From an uncultured bacterium (GTDB lineage Bacteria; Bacillota_I; Bacilli_A; RF39; UBA660), in NCBI GenBank assembly GCA_949285775.1, contig CASEAD010000071.1:1-9462 (forward strand): a stretch of 9,462 bases of DNA, read 5' to 3'. The notes beneath the pieces were generated by a model that worked only from the letters and a program-made list of their open reading frames with translations, was not told where the DNA came from and ran no database searches. The position numbers were made by a program, and so were the translations under genes. How positions within the stretch are numbered: the first letter of the stretch is position 1; every line of letters begins with the position of its first letter. Positions 1-6,966 of the stretch are shown here, one piece after another.

Positions 1-875
1 ACTTTTTTCTTATCTCTACACAATAAAATTCCAAATGTAGGATTATCTTCATCACATTTAATATATTTGTCCACTGCACTTAAATAAAAGTTTAGTTTAC
101 CAACATACTCAGGTTTAAACTCAGTTACCTTTAATTCTATTACAACATAACATCTAACCTTTAAATTGTAAAATAAAAGATCTAAATAATAATCTTCATC
201 ATCTATTTCTAAATGATATTGTCTTCCTATAAAAGCAAAACCTTGTCCCAATTCTAATAATAACTTAGTTATATTAGACATCAACTCATTTTCAATCTCT
301 ACTTCCTTTAAGCCTTTTTCCGCAGTGATAAAATCAAAAATATAAGGGTCTTTAAGTATCTCTCTTGCTTTATCACTTATACCCAAAGGCAAAGTCTTAT
401 CAAAATTAGTTATTTTATTATATGGTATAGCCTGCCTCTCATATAACTTACTAGCAATTTGATGAATAATAATAGGCCTAGACCACCCATTTTTATTAGA
501 TTCTATAATATACCAATTTCTTTGTTCTTTATCTTTTACTTTATCCATAATAGTTGTTAAAGAAGACCAAGGTATTTTTGCAACATGATGTTGCAAAAAT
601 TCATCATTATCAAATTCAGTTGCAAATTTCTGCATATATCTTAAATTTCTAGCAGACATTCCCTTCAAAGTTGGAAACTCAATTTTCAAATCTTTAGCTA
701 AATTATCTATAAATGACGATCCCCATTTATTATATTCAATTAACTTTAAGCCAATATTATAATACATCTAAATCAAGTCCTTATTAGCATTTTCAACCAT
801 TTTATTCCTAGTAACTATTAAAGTCTTTTTAATATCATTTAAAATTTCAAAATATTTATCACTATTCTTATCCAT
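1..875 (-). pseudogene. yhcG: YhcG/DUF1016-family PD-(D/E)XK nuclease, amber-interrupted and cut by window edge
   Basis: Reading from ATG at 875, 35 codons are followed by an in-frame TAG at 768-770, then ATG at 767 and 255 more open codons to the window edge. Both parts are one protein: the junction (NKDLI, stop, MYYNIG) fits the start of the DUF1016 N-terminal domain, where a residue such as Gln is expected, so a CAG-to-TAG change is likely. The second part, counted from ATG 767, has the helical N-terminal domain (about 1-150) and then the YhcG nuclease domain with YYLDLLFY (Asp196), IELK (Glu211, Lys213) and GILLCRDK, the usual catalytic core. About 50 C-terminal residues probably lie outside. 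The ribosome binding site GGGAGG precedes ATG 875; AAGGA lies 9 bases before ATG 767, so a shorter protein could be made by reinitiation. The gene sits 19 bases after metK and is probably cotranscribed. Arg codons are mostly AGA (7 of 9 in the second part), unlike metK, a weak hint of separate origin. Homologues are nucleases often found near restriction-modification genes. Confidence 0.8.
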
Positions 876-894
876 AATACCTCCCATATAAATA

Positions 895-2025
895 CTACAC
901 TAAATACTCTCTTATCTCATCTACCTTATCTAACCTCTCCATAGAATAATCCTCATGCATAAAATGTCCATAATTAGATAACCCACTATATTTAATATTC
1001 TTTAAATCTAACTCCTCAATCATATTACGAGGACTAAAATCAAATAACTCATCAATAATATCCATTATCTTACCATAACTAACCTTATTAGTCCCAAAAG
1101 CATCTATATTTATAGAAATAGGCTTAGATATTCCTATCGCATAACTAACCTGTAATTCCAACTTTGACGCTACTCCTGCCGCTACTAAATTCTTACATAC
1201 ATATCTAGCATAATAAGCCGCACTCCTATCTACCTTAGTATAATCTTTACCACTAAAAGCACCACCACCATGCTTCGCAAAACCTCCATAAGTATCAACT
1301 ACAATCTTTCTACCAGTAAGACCAGTATCCCCAACAGGTCCCCCAATAACAAACCTACCACTAGGATTAATATATAACTTAGTATTAACTAACATATCAT
1401 CAGGTATTACTTTTCTAATTACTTCACGTTCAATATCTTTCCTTAATAACCCCATATCAATCTCATCATGCTGTACAGATAATATAACAGTATCAACCCT
1501 AACTACTTTATCATCATCATATTCCACAGTAACCTGCATCTTACCATCAACTCTTAAATATGGAATAATATTATCTCTCCTAACCTCTTCCAACCTAGAT
1601 GCTAACTTACTAGCAATAACATAACCTAAAGGCAAATAATAATCCGTCTCATCACAAGCATATCCATATATAATACCCTGATCTCCAGCTCCAATATCAT
1701 CCTTATTAACACAATTAGAAATATCACTAGATTGCTTATTAATATCTATAATAATATCCACATTATTTCCATTAAAACCAAAAATATCATTATCATAACC
1801 AATATCACATATCACATTCCTAGCAATATTCTCTATATCACTAACCCACCTACTACTAACTTCCCCCATTATAAATACTCTTTTATAACTAACACTAACC
1901 TCTATCGCCACCCTAGAATCCTTATCATGAGATAAATAATCATCTAAAATACTATCAGCAATCTTATCACACAACTTATCTGGATGCCCCGGACAAACCA
2001 TCTCACTACTAAATAACTTTTTCAT
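895..2025 (-). CDS. metK: S-adenosylmethionine synthetase (methionine adenosyltransferase)
   Basis: This cytoplasmic enzyme makes S-adenosylmethionine, the cell's main methyl donor, from methionine and ATP. At 376 residues it is close to the family's usual 380-400. Visible signatures are CPGHPDK (His14, Asp16, Lys17), Glu42 as the metal-site Glu, KQSSDI (97-102), the first family signature GAGDQG (112-117) and the second, GGGAFSGKD (253-261), followed by TKVDRSAAY. All three subdomains are intact. The ATG at 2025 is chosen because an AGGAGGG ribosome binding site lies 10 bases upstream and the N-terminus (MKKLFSSEMVCPGHPDK) aligns with the family. The stop is TAG. An intrinsic terminator ends immediately before the ribosome binding site, so transcripts starting upstream must read through it; see the leader entries. 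No classical SAM-I riboswitch core was recognised. The yhcG-like gene follows after 19 bases without a terminator. Confidence 0.97.
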   Translation of the reverse strand: MKKLFSSEMVCPGHPDKLCDKIADSILDDYLSHDKDSRVAIEVSVSYKRVFIMGEVSSRWVSDIENIARNVICDIGYDNDIFGFNGNNVDIIIDINKQSSDISNCVNKDDIGAGDQGIIYGYACDETDYYLPLGYVIASKLASRLEEVRRDNIIPYLRVDGKMQVTVEYDDDKVVRVDTVILSVQHDEIDMGLLRKDIEREVIRKVIPDDMLVNTKLYINPSGRFVIGGPVGDTGLTGRKIVVDTYGGFAKHGGGAFSGKDYTKVDRSAAYYARYVCKNLVAAGVASKLELQVSYAIGISKPISINIDAFGTNKVSYGKIMDIIDELFDFSPRNMIEELDLKNIKYSGLSNYGHFMHEDYSMERLDKVDEIREYLV

Positions 2026-2042
2026 ATTATCAAATCCCTCCT

Positions 2043-2074
2043 AAACAAAAAGATACCCACTAAAAAGGTACCTT
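2043..2074 (-). terminator. intrinsic terminator or attenuator in the metK leader
   Basis: On the minus strand the arm AAGGTACC (2067-2074) pairs with GGTATCTT (2050-2057): eight pairs including one G-U, with a nine-base loop, followed by T-rich sequence (TTTTTGTTT, sharing its first bases with the stem). The metK ribosome binding site starts at the next base, leaving no room for a promoter between. Any transcript that starts upstream must therefore pass this hairpin to reach metK. An alternative partner for the 3' arm, AAGGATA at 2092-2098, lies in the last codons of the preceding small ORF and could form a seven-pair competing structure with one G-U pair. Confidence 0.7.
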
Positions 2075-2077
2075 ATT

Positions 2078-2191
2078 TTAATTCTTACTCTTATCCTTAG
2101 CAGATAAATCAATATGAGTATTCATCCTAATATAATTAATATTATCTATCATCTCATCAATAATATCAAAAACAATTATCTTATTTGGCAT
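2078..2191 (-). CDS. 37-residue small ORF in the metK leader
   Basis: I do not recognise this small protein. It is supported by an AAGGAG ribosome binding site (2199-2204) seven bases before the ATG at 2191. A second in-frame ATG at 2197 is only one base from that site and is less likely. The product begins MPNKIIVFDIIDEMID and ends SAKDKSKN, has an acidic, isoleucine-rich middle and a lysine-rich tail, and shows no membrane segment or Cys. Met occurs at residues 1, 14 and 23. The stop TAA lies four bases before the terminator stem, the position expected of a leader peptide controlling an attenuator. It could equally be an independent small protein, perhaps of the helical DNA- or RNA-binding kind, or a chance ORF in AT-rich DNA. 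The ribosome binding site makes chance less likely. Confidence 0.5.
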   Translation of the reverse strand: MPNKIIVFDIIDEMIDNINYIRMNTHIDLSAKDKSKN

Positions 2192-2212
2192 ATACATTCT
2201 CCTTTACTTTTA

Positions 2213-2221
2213 TTATATAAT
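2213..2221 (-). promoter_or_regulatory. candidate extended -10 promoter for the metK leader
   Basis: The minus strand reads TGGTATTATATAATAA just upstream of the small ORF, giving an extended -10 (TG, one base, TATTAT), or a second TATAAT overlapping it. I see no good -35 hexamer at the normal distance, which extended -10 promoters can tolerate. Transcription would start 10-20 bases before the small ORF's ribosome binding site and give a leader of roughly 180 bases ahead of metK. The upstream 590-residue protein gene ends at 2277 with no clear terminator, so readthrough from that operon is also possible. Confidence 0.4.
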
Positions 2222-2276
2222 ACCATTAATAAAATAATTAATCATCACATTCGACAAAACAAGCTAAAATTAGAAC

Positions 2277-4049
2277 CTACTCATCATCCGCAATTAAATA
2301 AACCTTAATAGTACCAATAAAACCCTTATCTTGATAACTATTATCCAAAGGAGCATAATCAACATACAAAGATAAATTAACACTAACAGTAGACCTAGCC
2401 CTAACAACACCATCGTATATTACATAATTAACACTACCATCACTATCATTCCAAACATTACTATCTAGACTAGTAGGAGCAACATACTCTCCACCAATAA
2501 CAGCCTGAAACTTAACAAATCTAGGTTCTAATCTAGAAGTATTATATCTAGAATAATCATCAACTTCCTCAATAACTATCCTAAACTCCCTAGTAGCACT
2601 ATCCTTATTTCTAATAATAAAAGTTGTTGTTTCAATAGACATACTATAATTATAAGTATTTTCCGCATCACTAACATAAATACCACTAGTATCTATAGTA
2701 CCCCCACCAGTTCCATTACCATTGCCAGGATCATCATCCCCAACATCATCATTTGGCTCTTCTTCATCATTACTATCACTATCTTCTACCAATTTTATAT
2801 CTGTACTATCTATAATATAACTACTACCATCACTATTAATTATCTCTGACTTACCATTATCAAAATTAGTTACACTCTCTCCAGTCTCCATCTTACCAGA
2901 AGATATTACCGAACTAACATCATCTAAAACCGAAGAAATATTACCACTACTATTATATATAATATCTCCACTATCTTCTACATAAGACTTATTACCACCA
3001 ACATCAGTAATAACCGCAGCCCCATTATCATAATAAGTTATAACATTACCATCAGGACATCTCTTACTATAAGTACTATCACCCCTATCATTAGTAATAA
3101 TCTCATATATCTTATTATCCTTAACTACAATATCCCCACTCTTATTAACATAAATATACTTACCATCTATATCTTTAATTACTGCAGAACCATCTTCAAA
3201 ATAAGTAATAGTATTACCATCATCTAATTGAGTCTCATCAATAGTACCAAAAGAATTATATCTATCATAACTAACATCATTATCACTAACACTCACTTCT
3301 GTATTCCTATTAACAATATATTTATTATCTCCACTAATAATAAGATAAGTCCCATCACTAAATTCTATAACAGAAAAACCATTTATATTACTATTATTAC
3401 TTTCTATACTAACCCCACTAGGAATAACCTCACTAAAATTAGACTCTCTCTCTATATTATCACTATCTCTAACATAAATAATAACACCATTATGTTCAAC
3501 CTGAGCACTACCATCAGAATAATATGTAATAATAGTATTACCCTCTAAAGTCTCACTCCTAGAAGTAACTCTCCCCCTAACTGCATCATCTAAATAATTA
3601 CCATTTCTATCAACCCCATATTCCCCACTACTAGTAGGATAAACCTTATATATAGTTCCATCAGCCTCAACCACAATAGAAACACCATCAGAAAAATACG
3701 TAATAATATCTCCATCACTAGTCATAAATCTATCAACTAATACCACAACCCCCTCAGTACCTACTCCAGTAAGTTCCTCCATAACATCTTCATCATCAAC
3801 ATCAGGATTAGGCTGAATAATCTCATCCCCCTCAATATAAGTAATATCAAAATCAGATGAACTACCAAATAAAGAAAATGCCAACCCAACACTAATAAGT
3901 ATAATACACAAAAGTAACAAACCTATTGACATTAAAATAAAACTCTTATGTCTTATAAAAAATAGAATTAAAGGATTCTTATATTTTTCTTCCTCTATAA
4001 CTATTTTTTTCTCTTTCTTTTCTCTTACCTTAAATAAATTAGTCTTCAT
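2277..4049 (-). CDS. membrane-anchored repeat protein with TasA-like C-terminal domain
   Basis: This 590-residue protein is not a named family to me. Order of parts: a short Lys/Glu-rich cytoplasmic N-terminus (1-32), one hydrophobic segment (about 36-61), an acidic linker, and six repeats whose cores begin at about residues 113, 170, 224, 278, 334 and 390. Then come an acidic Asp/Glu linker (421-443), a Gly/Asn run, and a C-terminal beta-rich domain (about 452-590). That domain matches the TasA-like proteins upstream: TTFIIRN near its start and GFIGTIKVYL at its end compare with NTFMVSS and LTGFIEVN. The hydrophobic segment ends VGLAFSLF, a degenerate form of the VGATFAYF signal of its neighbours, so it may be a peptidase substrate or may stay anchored. 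The start is ATG 4049 because AGGTGA precedes it by five bases; a GTG at 4058 would lie inside that site. It is last in the operon and its ribosome binding site overlaps the peptidase stop. Likely a surface structural or adhesion protein (inference). Confidence 0.8.
   Translation of the reverse strand: MKTNLFKVREKKEKKIVIEEEKYKNPLILFFIRHKSFILMSIGLLLLCIILISVGLAFSLFGSSSDFDITYIEGDEIIQPNPDVDDEDVMEELTGVGTEGVVVLVDRFMTSDGDIITYFSDGVSIVVEADGTIYKVYPTSSGEYGVDRNGNYLDDAVRGRVTSRSETLEGNTIITYYSDGSAQVEHNGVIIYVRDSDNIERESNFSEVIPSGVSIESNNSNINGFSVIEFSDGTYLIISGDNKYIVNRNTEVSVSDNDVSYDRYNSFGTIDETQLDDGNTITYFEDGSAVIKDIDGKYIYVNKSGDIVVKDNKIYEIITNDRGDSTYSKRCPDGNVITYYDNGAAVITDVGGNKSYVEDSGDIIYNSSGNISSVLDDVSSVISSGKMETGESVTNFDNGKSEIINSDGSSYIIDSTDIKLVEDSDSNDEEEPNDDVGDDDPGNGNGTGGGTIDTSGIYVSDAENTYNYSMSIETTTFIIRNKDSATREFRIVIEEVDDYSRYNTSRLEPRFVKFQAVIGGEYVAPTSLDSNVWNDSDGSVNYVIYDGVVRARSTVSVNLSLYVDYAPLDNSYQDKGFIGTIKVYLIADDE
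2811..3713 (-). repeat. six protein repeats of about 55 residues with a TITYF.DG core
   Basis: Within the 590-residue protein the pattern G-x-x-[IV]-T-[YN]-[FY]-x-[DN]-G-x-x-x-[VI], then G, then [IY]-x-[VI], recurs six times, spaced 57, 54, 54, 56 and 56 residues. Cores include GDIITYFSDG, GNTIITYYSDG, GFSVIEFSDG, GNTITYFEDG, GNVITYYDNG and GESVTNFDNG. Each looks like a beta-hairpin followed by a polar connector, and several units carry SGDI or similar after the hairpin. The DNA is diverged, so this is an old protein-level repeat rather than a recent duplication. The last two units are the least regular. Confidence 0.8.
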
Positions 4050-4058
4050 ACTCCTCAC

Positions 4059-5216
4059 CTATTTAGTAACCTTAAGCTTCTTATATTTCTTACCTCTTAT
4101 ATTCTTTATTAATTTAACAATATCATAAGAAATAACAACTAAACAAGGAATCAAAATAACAATTATCCAACCACCTTGACTAGCTAAAAACATCTGTAAA
4201 TAACCCAACTTAGGAATCTTTAATATAACCTTACCATAAATATTAGAAGGTTGTACCAAAGCACTATCAGGAACATTATTATTATCACCCCTAGTCTGAA
4301 AAGAATATTCCCCAGTACTAGCATCATGATAAACATTAACAATCCTATGCGTAATAACAGTCCCCTCAAACCTAGTATCAGACGATACAAAAGTAATAAT
4401 ATCCCCTTCCTTTAAATCTTCAACATCTACCCTCTTAGTAATAACAACATCCTGTATCTGTATCTCAGGAAGCATACTACCAGTAAGAACAACATAAGCA
4501 TTATATTTAGGAGGAGTATAATCTCCCCTCATTGCCCTAATCTTAATATCAGCAACATATATAAGTAAAGTAATACCAATAAGCAATAACCAAATAAATA
4601 CAGCATAAGATAATACCCCTAAAATAAACTTAATTAATGGCTCTTTCTTCTTAACTACCTTTACATTAAAATGCTTACTATTAGAAAGATCTATCTTATT
4701 TTCATTACTAAAATTATTCCTCTGATCCAAATTCAATTTATTATCAAAGAAAGGATTATTAGCAATATTACCATCACTACTATCTACAAAGAAGGGACTA
4801 ACTTCTTTACTATTATCTATAAATGGATTATTTTCTTCTACCTTACTATCATCTTCATTAAAGAATATTCCCTCATTACTATCACTCTTATCCTCTACAA
4901 CATTATCTTTACTATCTACTTCTTTATCATTATCTATAAACGGATTACTTTCTTCTACCTTACTACTCTCATCATTTTTCTTTTCTTCCTCAACAAAAGT
5001 ATTAAATGAAAAACTATCCTCGCTTTTTTCAATACTCGAATTATTAATTTCATTAAAAATATTATTTAAAGACAACTCTTCCTTTTTAACTTCATTATTA
5101 TTACTTGAAGACAATATAGAACCAAAAGTTTGCTTATCCTCACTAGTATCATCACTATCATTAGATACTTCTGCAAATAAATCCGAAAAATTCATATTTT
5201 TCTTATCATCATTCAT
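4059..5216 (-). CDS. SipW-like ER-type signal peptidase I with long cytoplasmic extension
   Basis: This membrane enzyme should cleave signal peptides of the TasA-like proteins encoded beside it. The catalytic region matches SipW: TGSMLP with Ser247, GDIITF (271-276), the histidine motif TVITHRIV with His290 in place of the Lys of ordinary bacterial type I peptidases, and TRGDNN (308-313) with Asp311. A membrane segment at about 194-221, preceded by KVVKKKE, and another at about 348-368, followed by a Lys-rich tail, place the active site outside. Bacillus SipW is about 190 residues. Here another 190 or so precede the first membrane segment; they are low-complexity, rich in Asp, Glu, Ser and Asn, lack Cys, and by the positive-inside rule stay in the cytoplasm. 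The extension carries three NPF(I/F)DN motifs. ATG 5216 has GAGGTG five bases upstream. The gene lies 11 bases after the 187-residue protein gene. Family identity is clear; the role of the extension is unknown. Confidence 0.93.
   Translation of the reverse strand: MNDDKKNMNFSDLFAEVSNDSDDTSEDKQTFGSILSSSNNNEVKKEELSLNNIFNEINNSSIEKSEDSFSFNTFVEEEKKNDESSKVEESNPFIDNDKEVDSKDNVVEDKSDSNEGIFFNEDDSKVEENNPFIDNSKEVSPFFVDSSDGNIANNPFFDNKLNLDQRNNFSNENKIDLSNSKHFNVKVVKKKEPLIKFILGVLSYAVFIWLLLIGITLLIYVADIKIRAMRGDYTPPKYNAYVVLTGSMLPEIQIQDVVITKRVDVEDLKEGDIITFVSSDTRFEGTVITHRIVNVYHDASTGEYSFQTRGDNNNVPDSALVQPSNIYGKVILKIPKLGYLQMFLASQGGWIIVILIPCLVVISYDIVKLIKNIRGKKYKKLKVTK
4801..4965 (-). repeat. 48-bp near-identical direct repeat inside the signal-peptidase extension
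   Basis: Positions 4801-4848 and 4918-4965 match at 44 of 48 bases, start 117 bases (39 codons) apart, and are in the same reading frame. They encode SKVEE(S/N)NPFIDN(D/S)KEV at about residues 85-100 and 124-139. All four differences are C/T transitions, and only some change the protein. A third, weaker copy of the motif, NNPFFDNK, begins at residue 153. This points to a fairly recent in-frame duplication, or to selection keeping the motif. Confidence 0.85.
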
Positions 5217-5227
5217 TTCAACACCTC

Positions 5228-5791
5228 TTATTCAATTTTTTGATTAGCATTAACTTCAATAAATCCCGTTAAAGATTTTTTCATTTCCATATTTTGATTC
5301 TCATTATTTTCATTAATCCAAATCATAAGAACATATTCTTCAGTTTTACCATTCTCTAAAGTAATACTACTAGCAAGCGTCTTTACTCCACTACCATAAA
5401 TAACCCCATTAGCAATAACTTCACCATCAACATTATATAAATTATACATAAGAGTATCATTAGAAAACTCATTCGTATTCAAATTTAAATTAATATCAAT
5501 TAAACTATCCAAACTACCCGTACTAGATACCATAAAAGTATTTCTATAAACATTCTCCGTTTCTTCAAAACTAGGTTCCTCAATAGGATATAAAGCCCCC
5601 AAATTAATAATATTACCACTAATATATTCAATAGATAAGGTTCCAGTATAAACAGCACTACTACCCTCCTCTTGACTACGAAGATAAATAAATATTGCAA
5701 ATGTAGCCCCCACAAGCACTACTACAAAAGTCAAAATCAATACTACAATATAAAATATATCCTTCTTGCCCGTACCTGCAGAACTATTCAA
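5228..5791 (-). CDS. small TasA/camelysin-like SipW-dependent secreted protein
   Basis: This 187-residue protein has a short polar N-terminus, a hydrophobic segment (about 11-36) ending VGATFAIF, and a beta-rich mature domain, as in SipW-dependent proteins such as TasA and camelysin. TGTLSIEY (49-56) follows the signal, the same place where TasA has SGTLDLS. The mature part shares NTFMVSS, the NEFSNDTLMYNLY block and the ending YVLMIWI...LTGFIEVN with the other TasA-like proteins here. It has no Cys. The start is a TTG at 5791: an in-frame TAA lies 12 bases upstream, no ATG or GTG is available, and AAGGTGGTGG precedes it. It is the first gene of a three-gene unit with the peptidase (11 bases downstream) and the 590-residue protein. 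Probably the minor or assembly subunit of a surface fibre, by analogy with the small partner encoded beside sipW in Bacillus (inference). After cleavage near Ala32 it would be exported. Confidence 0.85.
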   Translation of the reverse strand: MNSSAGTGKKDIFYIVVLILTFVVVLVGATFAIFIYLRSQEEGSSAVYTGTLSIEYISGNIINLGALYPIEEPSFEETENVYRNTFMVSSTGSLDSLIDINLNLNTNEFSNDTLMYNLYNVDGEVIANGVIYGSGVKTLASSITLENGKTEEYVLMIWINENNENQNMEMKKSLTGFIEVNANQKIE

Positions 5792-5819
5792 TATACCACC
5801 ACCTTATCCTCTACAATAT

Positions 5820-5848
5820 ATATTACCAAAAAACAACCAAAAAAGCAA
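5820..5848 (-). promoter_or_regulatory. candidate promoter of the peptidase operon
   Basis: Minus-strand -35 TTGCTT (5843-5848), 17-base spacer, and -10 TAATAT (5820-5825) preceded by TGG, an extended -10. It lies between the terminator of the 305-residue protein gene and the TTG start at 5791. The hexamers are weaker than those of the other two promoters in the locus, but the spacing and the T-run before the TG are the same. Confidence 0.5.
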
Positions 5849-5871
5849 TGAAAAAATATATATTATTAAAT

Positions 5872-5911
5872 AAAAAAGAAAGGTACAATTAACAAAATAA
5901 TACCCTCTTTT
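5872..5911 (-). terminator. probable intrinsic terminator after the 305-residue protein gene
   Basis: Two bases after the TAG stop the minus strand has AAAAGAGGGTA, a 15-base loop, and TACCTTTC running into a T-rich tract (TTCTTTTTT). The stem has seven pairs next to the loop, two of them G-U, then one mismatch and more A-T pairs. It is imperfect but correctly placed. Confidence 0.55.
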
Positions 5912-5912
5912 C

Positions 5913-6830
5913 CTATTCTAAACTACCAGTAATATGACCATCCTCATAACCAGTAGAATCCATACCACCATTAACATCAATACTTACAGTACCCGCAAAC
6001 TCCTTACTCTGCTCATGTTGAATACTACCAGTCTCCTCTAACCATATAACTAACTGATAAACATGTTCCTCCCCATTAGTTATAGAAAGAGAACTACACC
6101 TAGAAGCATCATCAATAGGCTTACCCTCATAATCAGCACTATATCCAAACAAACAAGCAACAGGATAAGTAGTATTTAAAAAATGTCCATCTTCATCTAA
6201 ATTATCAACTGGCTGCAAAAACTTATTAAACCTTACATCTTCATAATTACTACCTATTATATCAGGATTAGTATCAGCCTCAGTAAAATTAGTTTGAACT
6301 AACCTATATTCCTCAACACGCTCAATAGGTTCCTCATCTTCCCATTGATCCAAAATAATAGCGCCCTCATCATCTCTTGCAAATGTTACTTCATATAATA
6401 CATAACTCAAATTTTCAAAACCATTAGTATTCACTCTAACCGAACCAATAATATCAGTAGTACCAGCATCCGTTAATTCACTAGAAATAGTAAACTGATA
6501 AACATAACAGACTTGTTTTCCCTTAGCATCAATACATCTTCTACCATCAGTCTTTTGATACTCAGTTAACGCAACATTCAAAGAAGACGGAATTAGTTCA
6601 TCAGCTTCAATTTTAGTACCACCATCATATGAAATACTAAGATAAGCAGATTTTAAATTAACATCATTTTCCGCACTAGTAGCAGTAGCAGAAAAATATG
6701 CAAATGTTGCACCTAATATAGCAATTAATAAAGTAGCAATACCTATAATTATATTAAATAAATTACTTTTCTTATTCTCTGCAAGATATTCACCACTATC
6801 TTTAACAGTATTATCCCTATCTTCATTCAT
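5913..6830 (-). CDS. TasA-like SipW-dependent secreted protein with cysteine pairs
   Basis: This 305-residue protein has a charged cytoplasmic N-terminus (1-23), a hydrophobic segment (about 24-46) ending LGATFAYFSA, and a beta-rich extracellular domain beginning with SAYLSISYDGG. The signal fits the SipW-dependent type; by analogy with TasA, cleavage would fall near the FAYF residues. It has four Cys: 99 and 108 in CIDAKGKQVCYVYQF, and 226 and 245. The first pair lies in a motif shared with the 336-residue protein upstream. The NTNGFENLSYVLYEV block and the ending YQLVIWL...FAGTVSIDVNGG match the other family members. Compared with the 187-residue protein it has a large acidic insert at about 150-245. 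ATG 6830 has GGGAGG six bases upstream. It has its own promoter and terminators on both sides, so it is a single-gene unit. Likely a surface structural subunit; the exact function is unknown. Confidence 0.87.
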   Translation of the reverse strand: MNEDRDNTVKDSGEYLAENKKSNLFNIIIGIATLLIAILGATFAYFSATATSAENDVNLKSAYLSISYDGGTKIEADELIPSSLNVALTEYQKTDGRRCIDAKGKQVCYVYQFTISSELTDAGTTDIIGSVRVNTNGFENLSYVLYEVTFARDDEGAIILDQWEDEEPIERVEEYRLVQTNFTEADTNPDIIGSNYEDVRFNKFLQPVDNLDEDGHFLNTTYPVACLFGYSADYEGKPIDDASRCSSLSITNGEEHVYQLVIWLEETGSIQHEQSKEFAGTVSIDVNGGMDSTGYEDGHITGSLE

Positions 6831-6854
6831 ACTAATCCTCCCTCTACTATACCA

Positions 6855-6883
6855 ATAATATCAAAAAATACACTAAAAGTCAA
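6855..6883 (-). promoter_or_regulatory. promoter of the 305-residue TasA-like protein gene
   Basis: Minus-strand -35 TTGACT (6878-6883, five of six to consensus), exactly 17 bases, then -10 TATTAT (6855-6860, five of six) preceded by TGA, an extended -10. It lies directly after a strong terminator and about 25 bases before the ATG. This is the best promoter in the window. Confidence 0.75.
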
Positions 6884-6907
6884 TTAATAAATAGACATTT
6901 ACACCAA

Positions 6908-6938
6908 AACAAAAAGTGATGAAATATCCATCATCACT
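6908..6938 (-). terminator. strong intrinsic terminator after the 336-residue protein gene
   Basis: Minus strand: AGTGATGA, an eight-base loop, TCATCACT (eight perfect pairs, 6915-6938), then TTTTG and TTTT. It starts 28 bases after the TAA of the 336-residue protein gene and separates it from the next transcription unit. Confidence 0.88.
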
Positions 6939-6966
6939 ATTATATCTTCATCAAAAATTATCAATA

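Noticed and set aside
768..770. TAG in yhcG as a recoded sense codon such as pyrrolysine
   Set aside because: TAG ends mutM and metK exactly at their family C-termini, so it is a functioning stop here, and no recoding element or pyrrolysine genes are visible.
1732..1935. Plus-strand open frame of 67 codons
   Set aside because: It lies inside metK on the opposite strand, has low-complexity Ile/Asn/Thr composition and no ribosome binding site; it is a shadow of the real gene.
2043..2191. Classical SAM-I or S(MK) riboswitch upstream of metK
   Set aside because: I found none of the conserved core sequences or the multi-helix layout, and much of the space is taken by the small ORF. A covariance-model search would settle it.
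2114..2308. Plus-strand open frame of 64 codons across the metK leader
   Set aside because: No ribosome binding site, composition typical of antisense AT-rich DNA, and it overlaps the end of the 590-residue protein gene. The minus-strand small ORF has better support.
3228..3548. Plus-strand open frame of 106 codons
   Set aside because: Antisense to the repeat protein, rich in Ile/Thr/Asn, with no recognisable motif or start signal.
2811..3713. CRISPR array or DNA tandem repeat
   Set aside because: The periodicity is at the protein level with diverged DNA and no constant repeat or spacer units.
4050..4058. GTG start three codons upstream for the 590-residue protein
   Set aside because: The GTG is part of the AGGTGA ribosome binding site that serves the ATG at 4049.
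4671..5009. Plus-strand open frame of 112 codons with hydrophobic stretches
   Set aside because: Antisense to the low-complexity extension of the peptidase; its apparent hydrophobicity comes from reading Asp/Glu/Asn codons backwards.
5500..5715. Minus-strand open frame of 71 codons in another frame of the 187-residue protein gene
   Set aside because: Fully inside a well-supported gene, with no start signal; a frame shadow.
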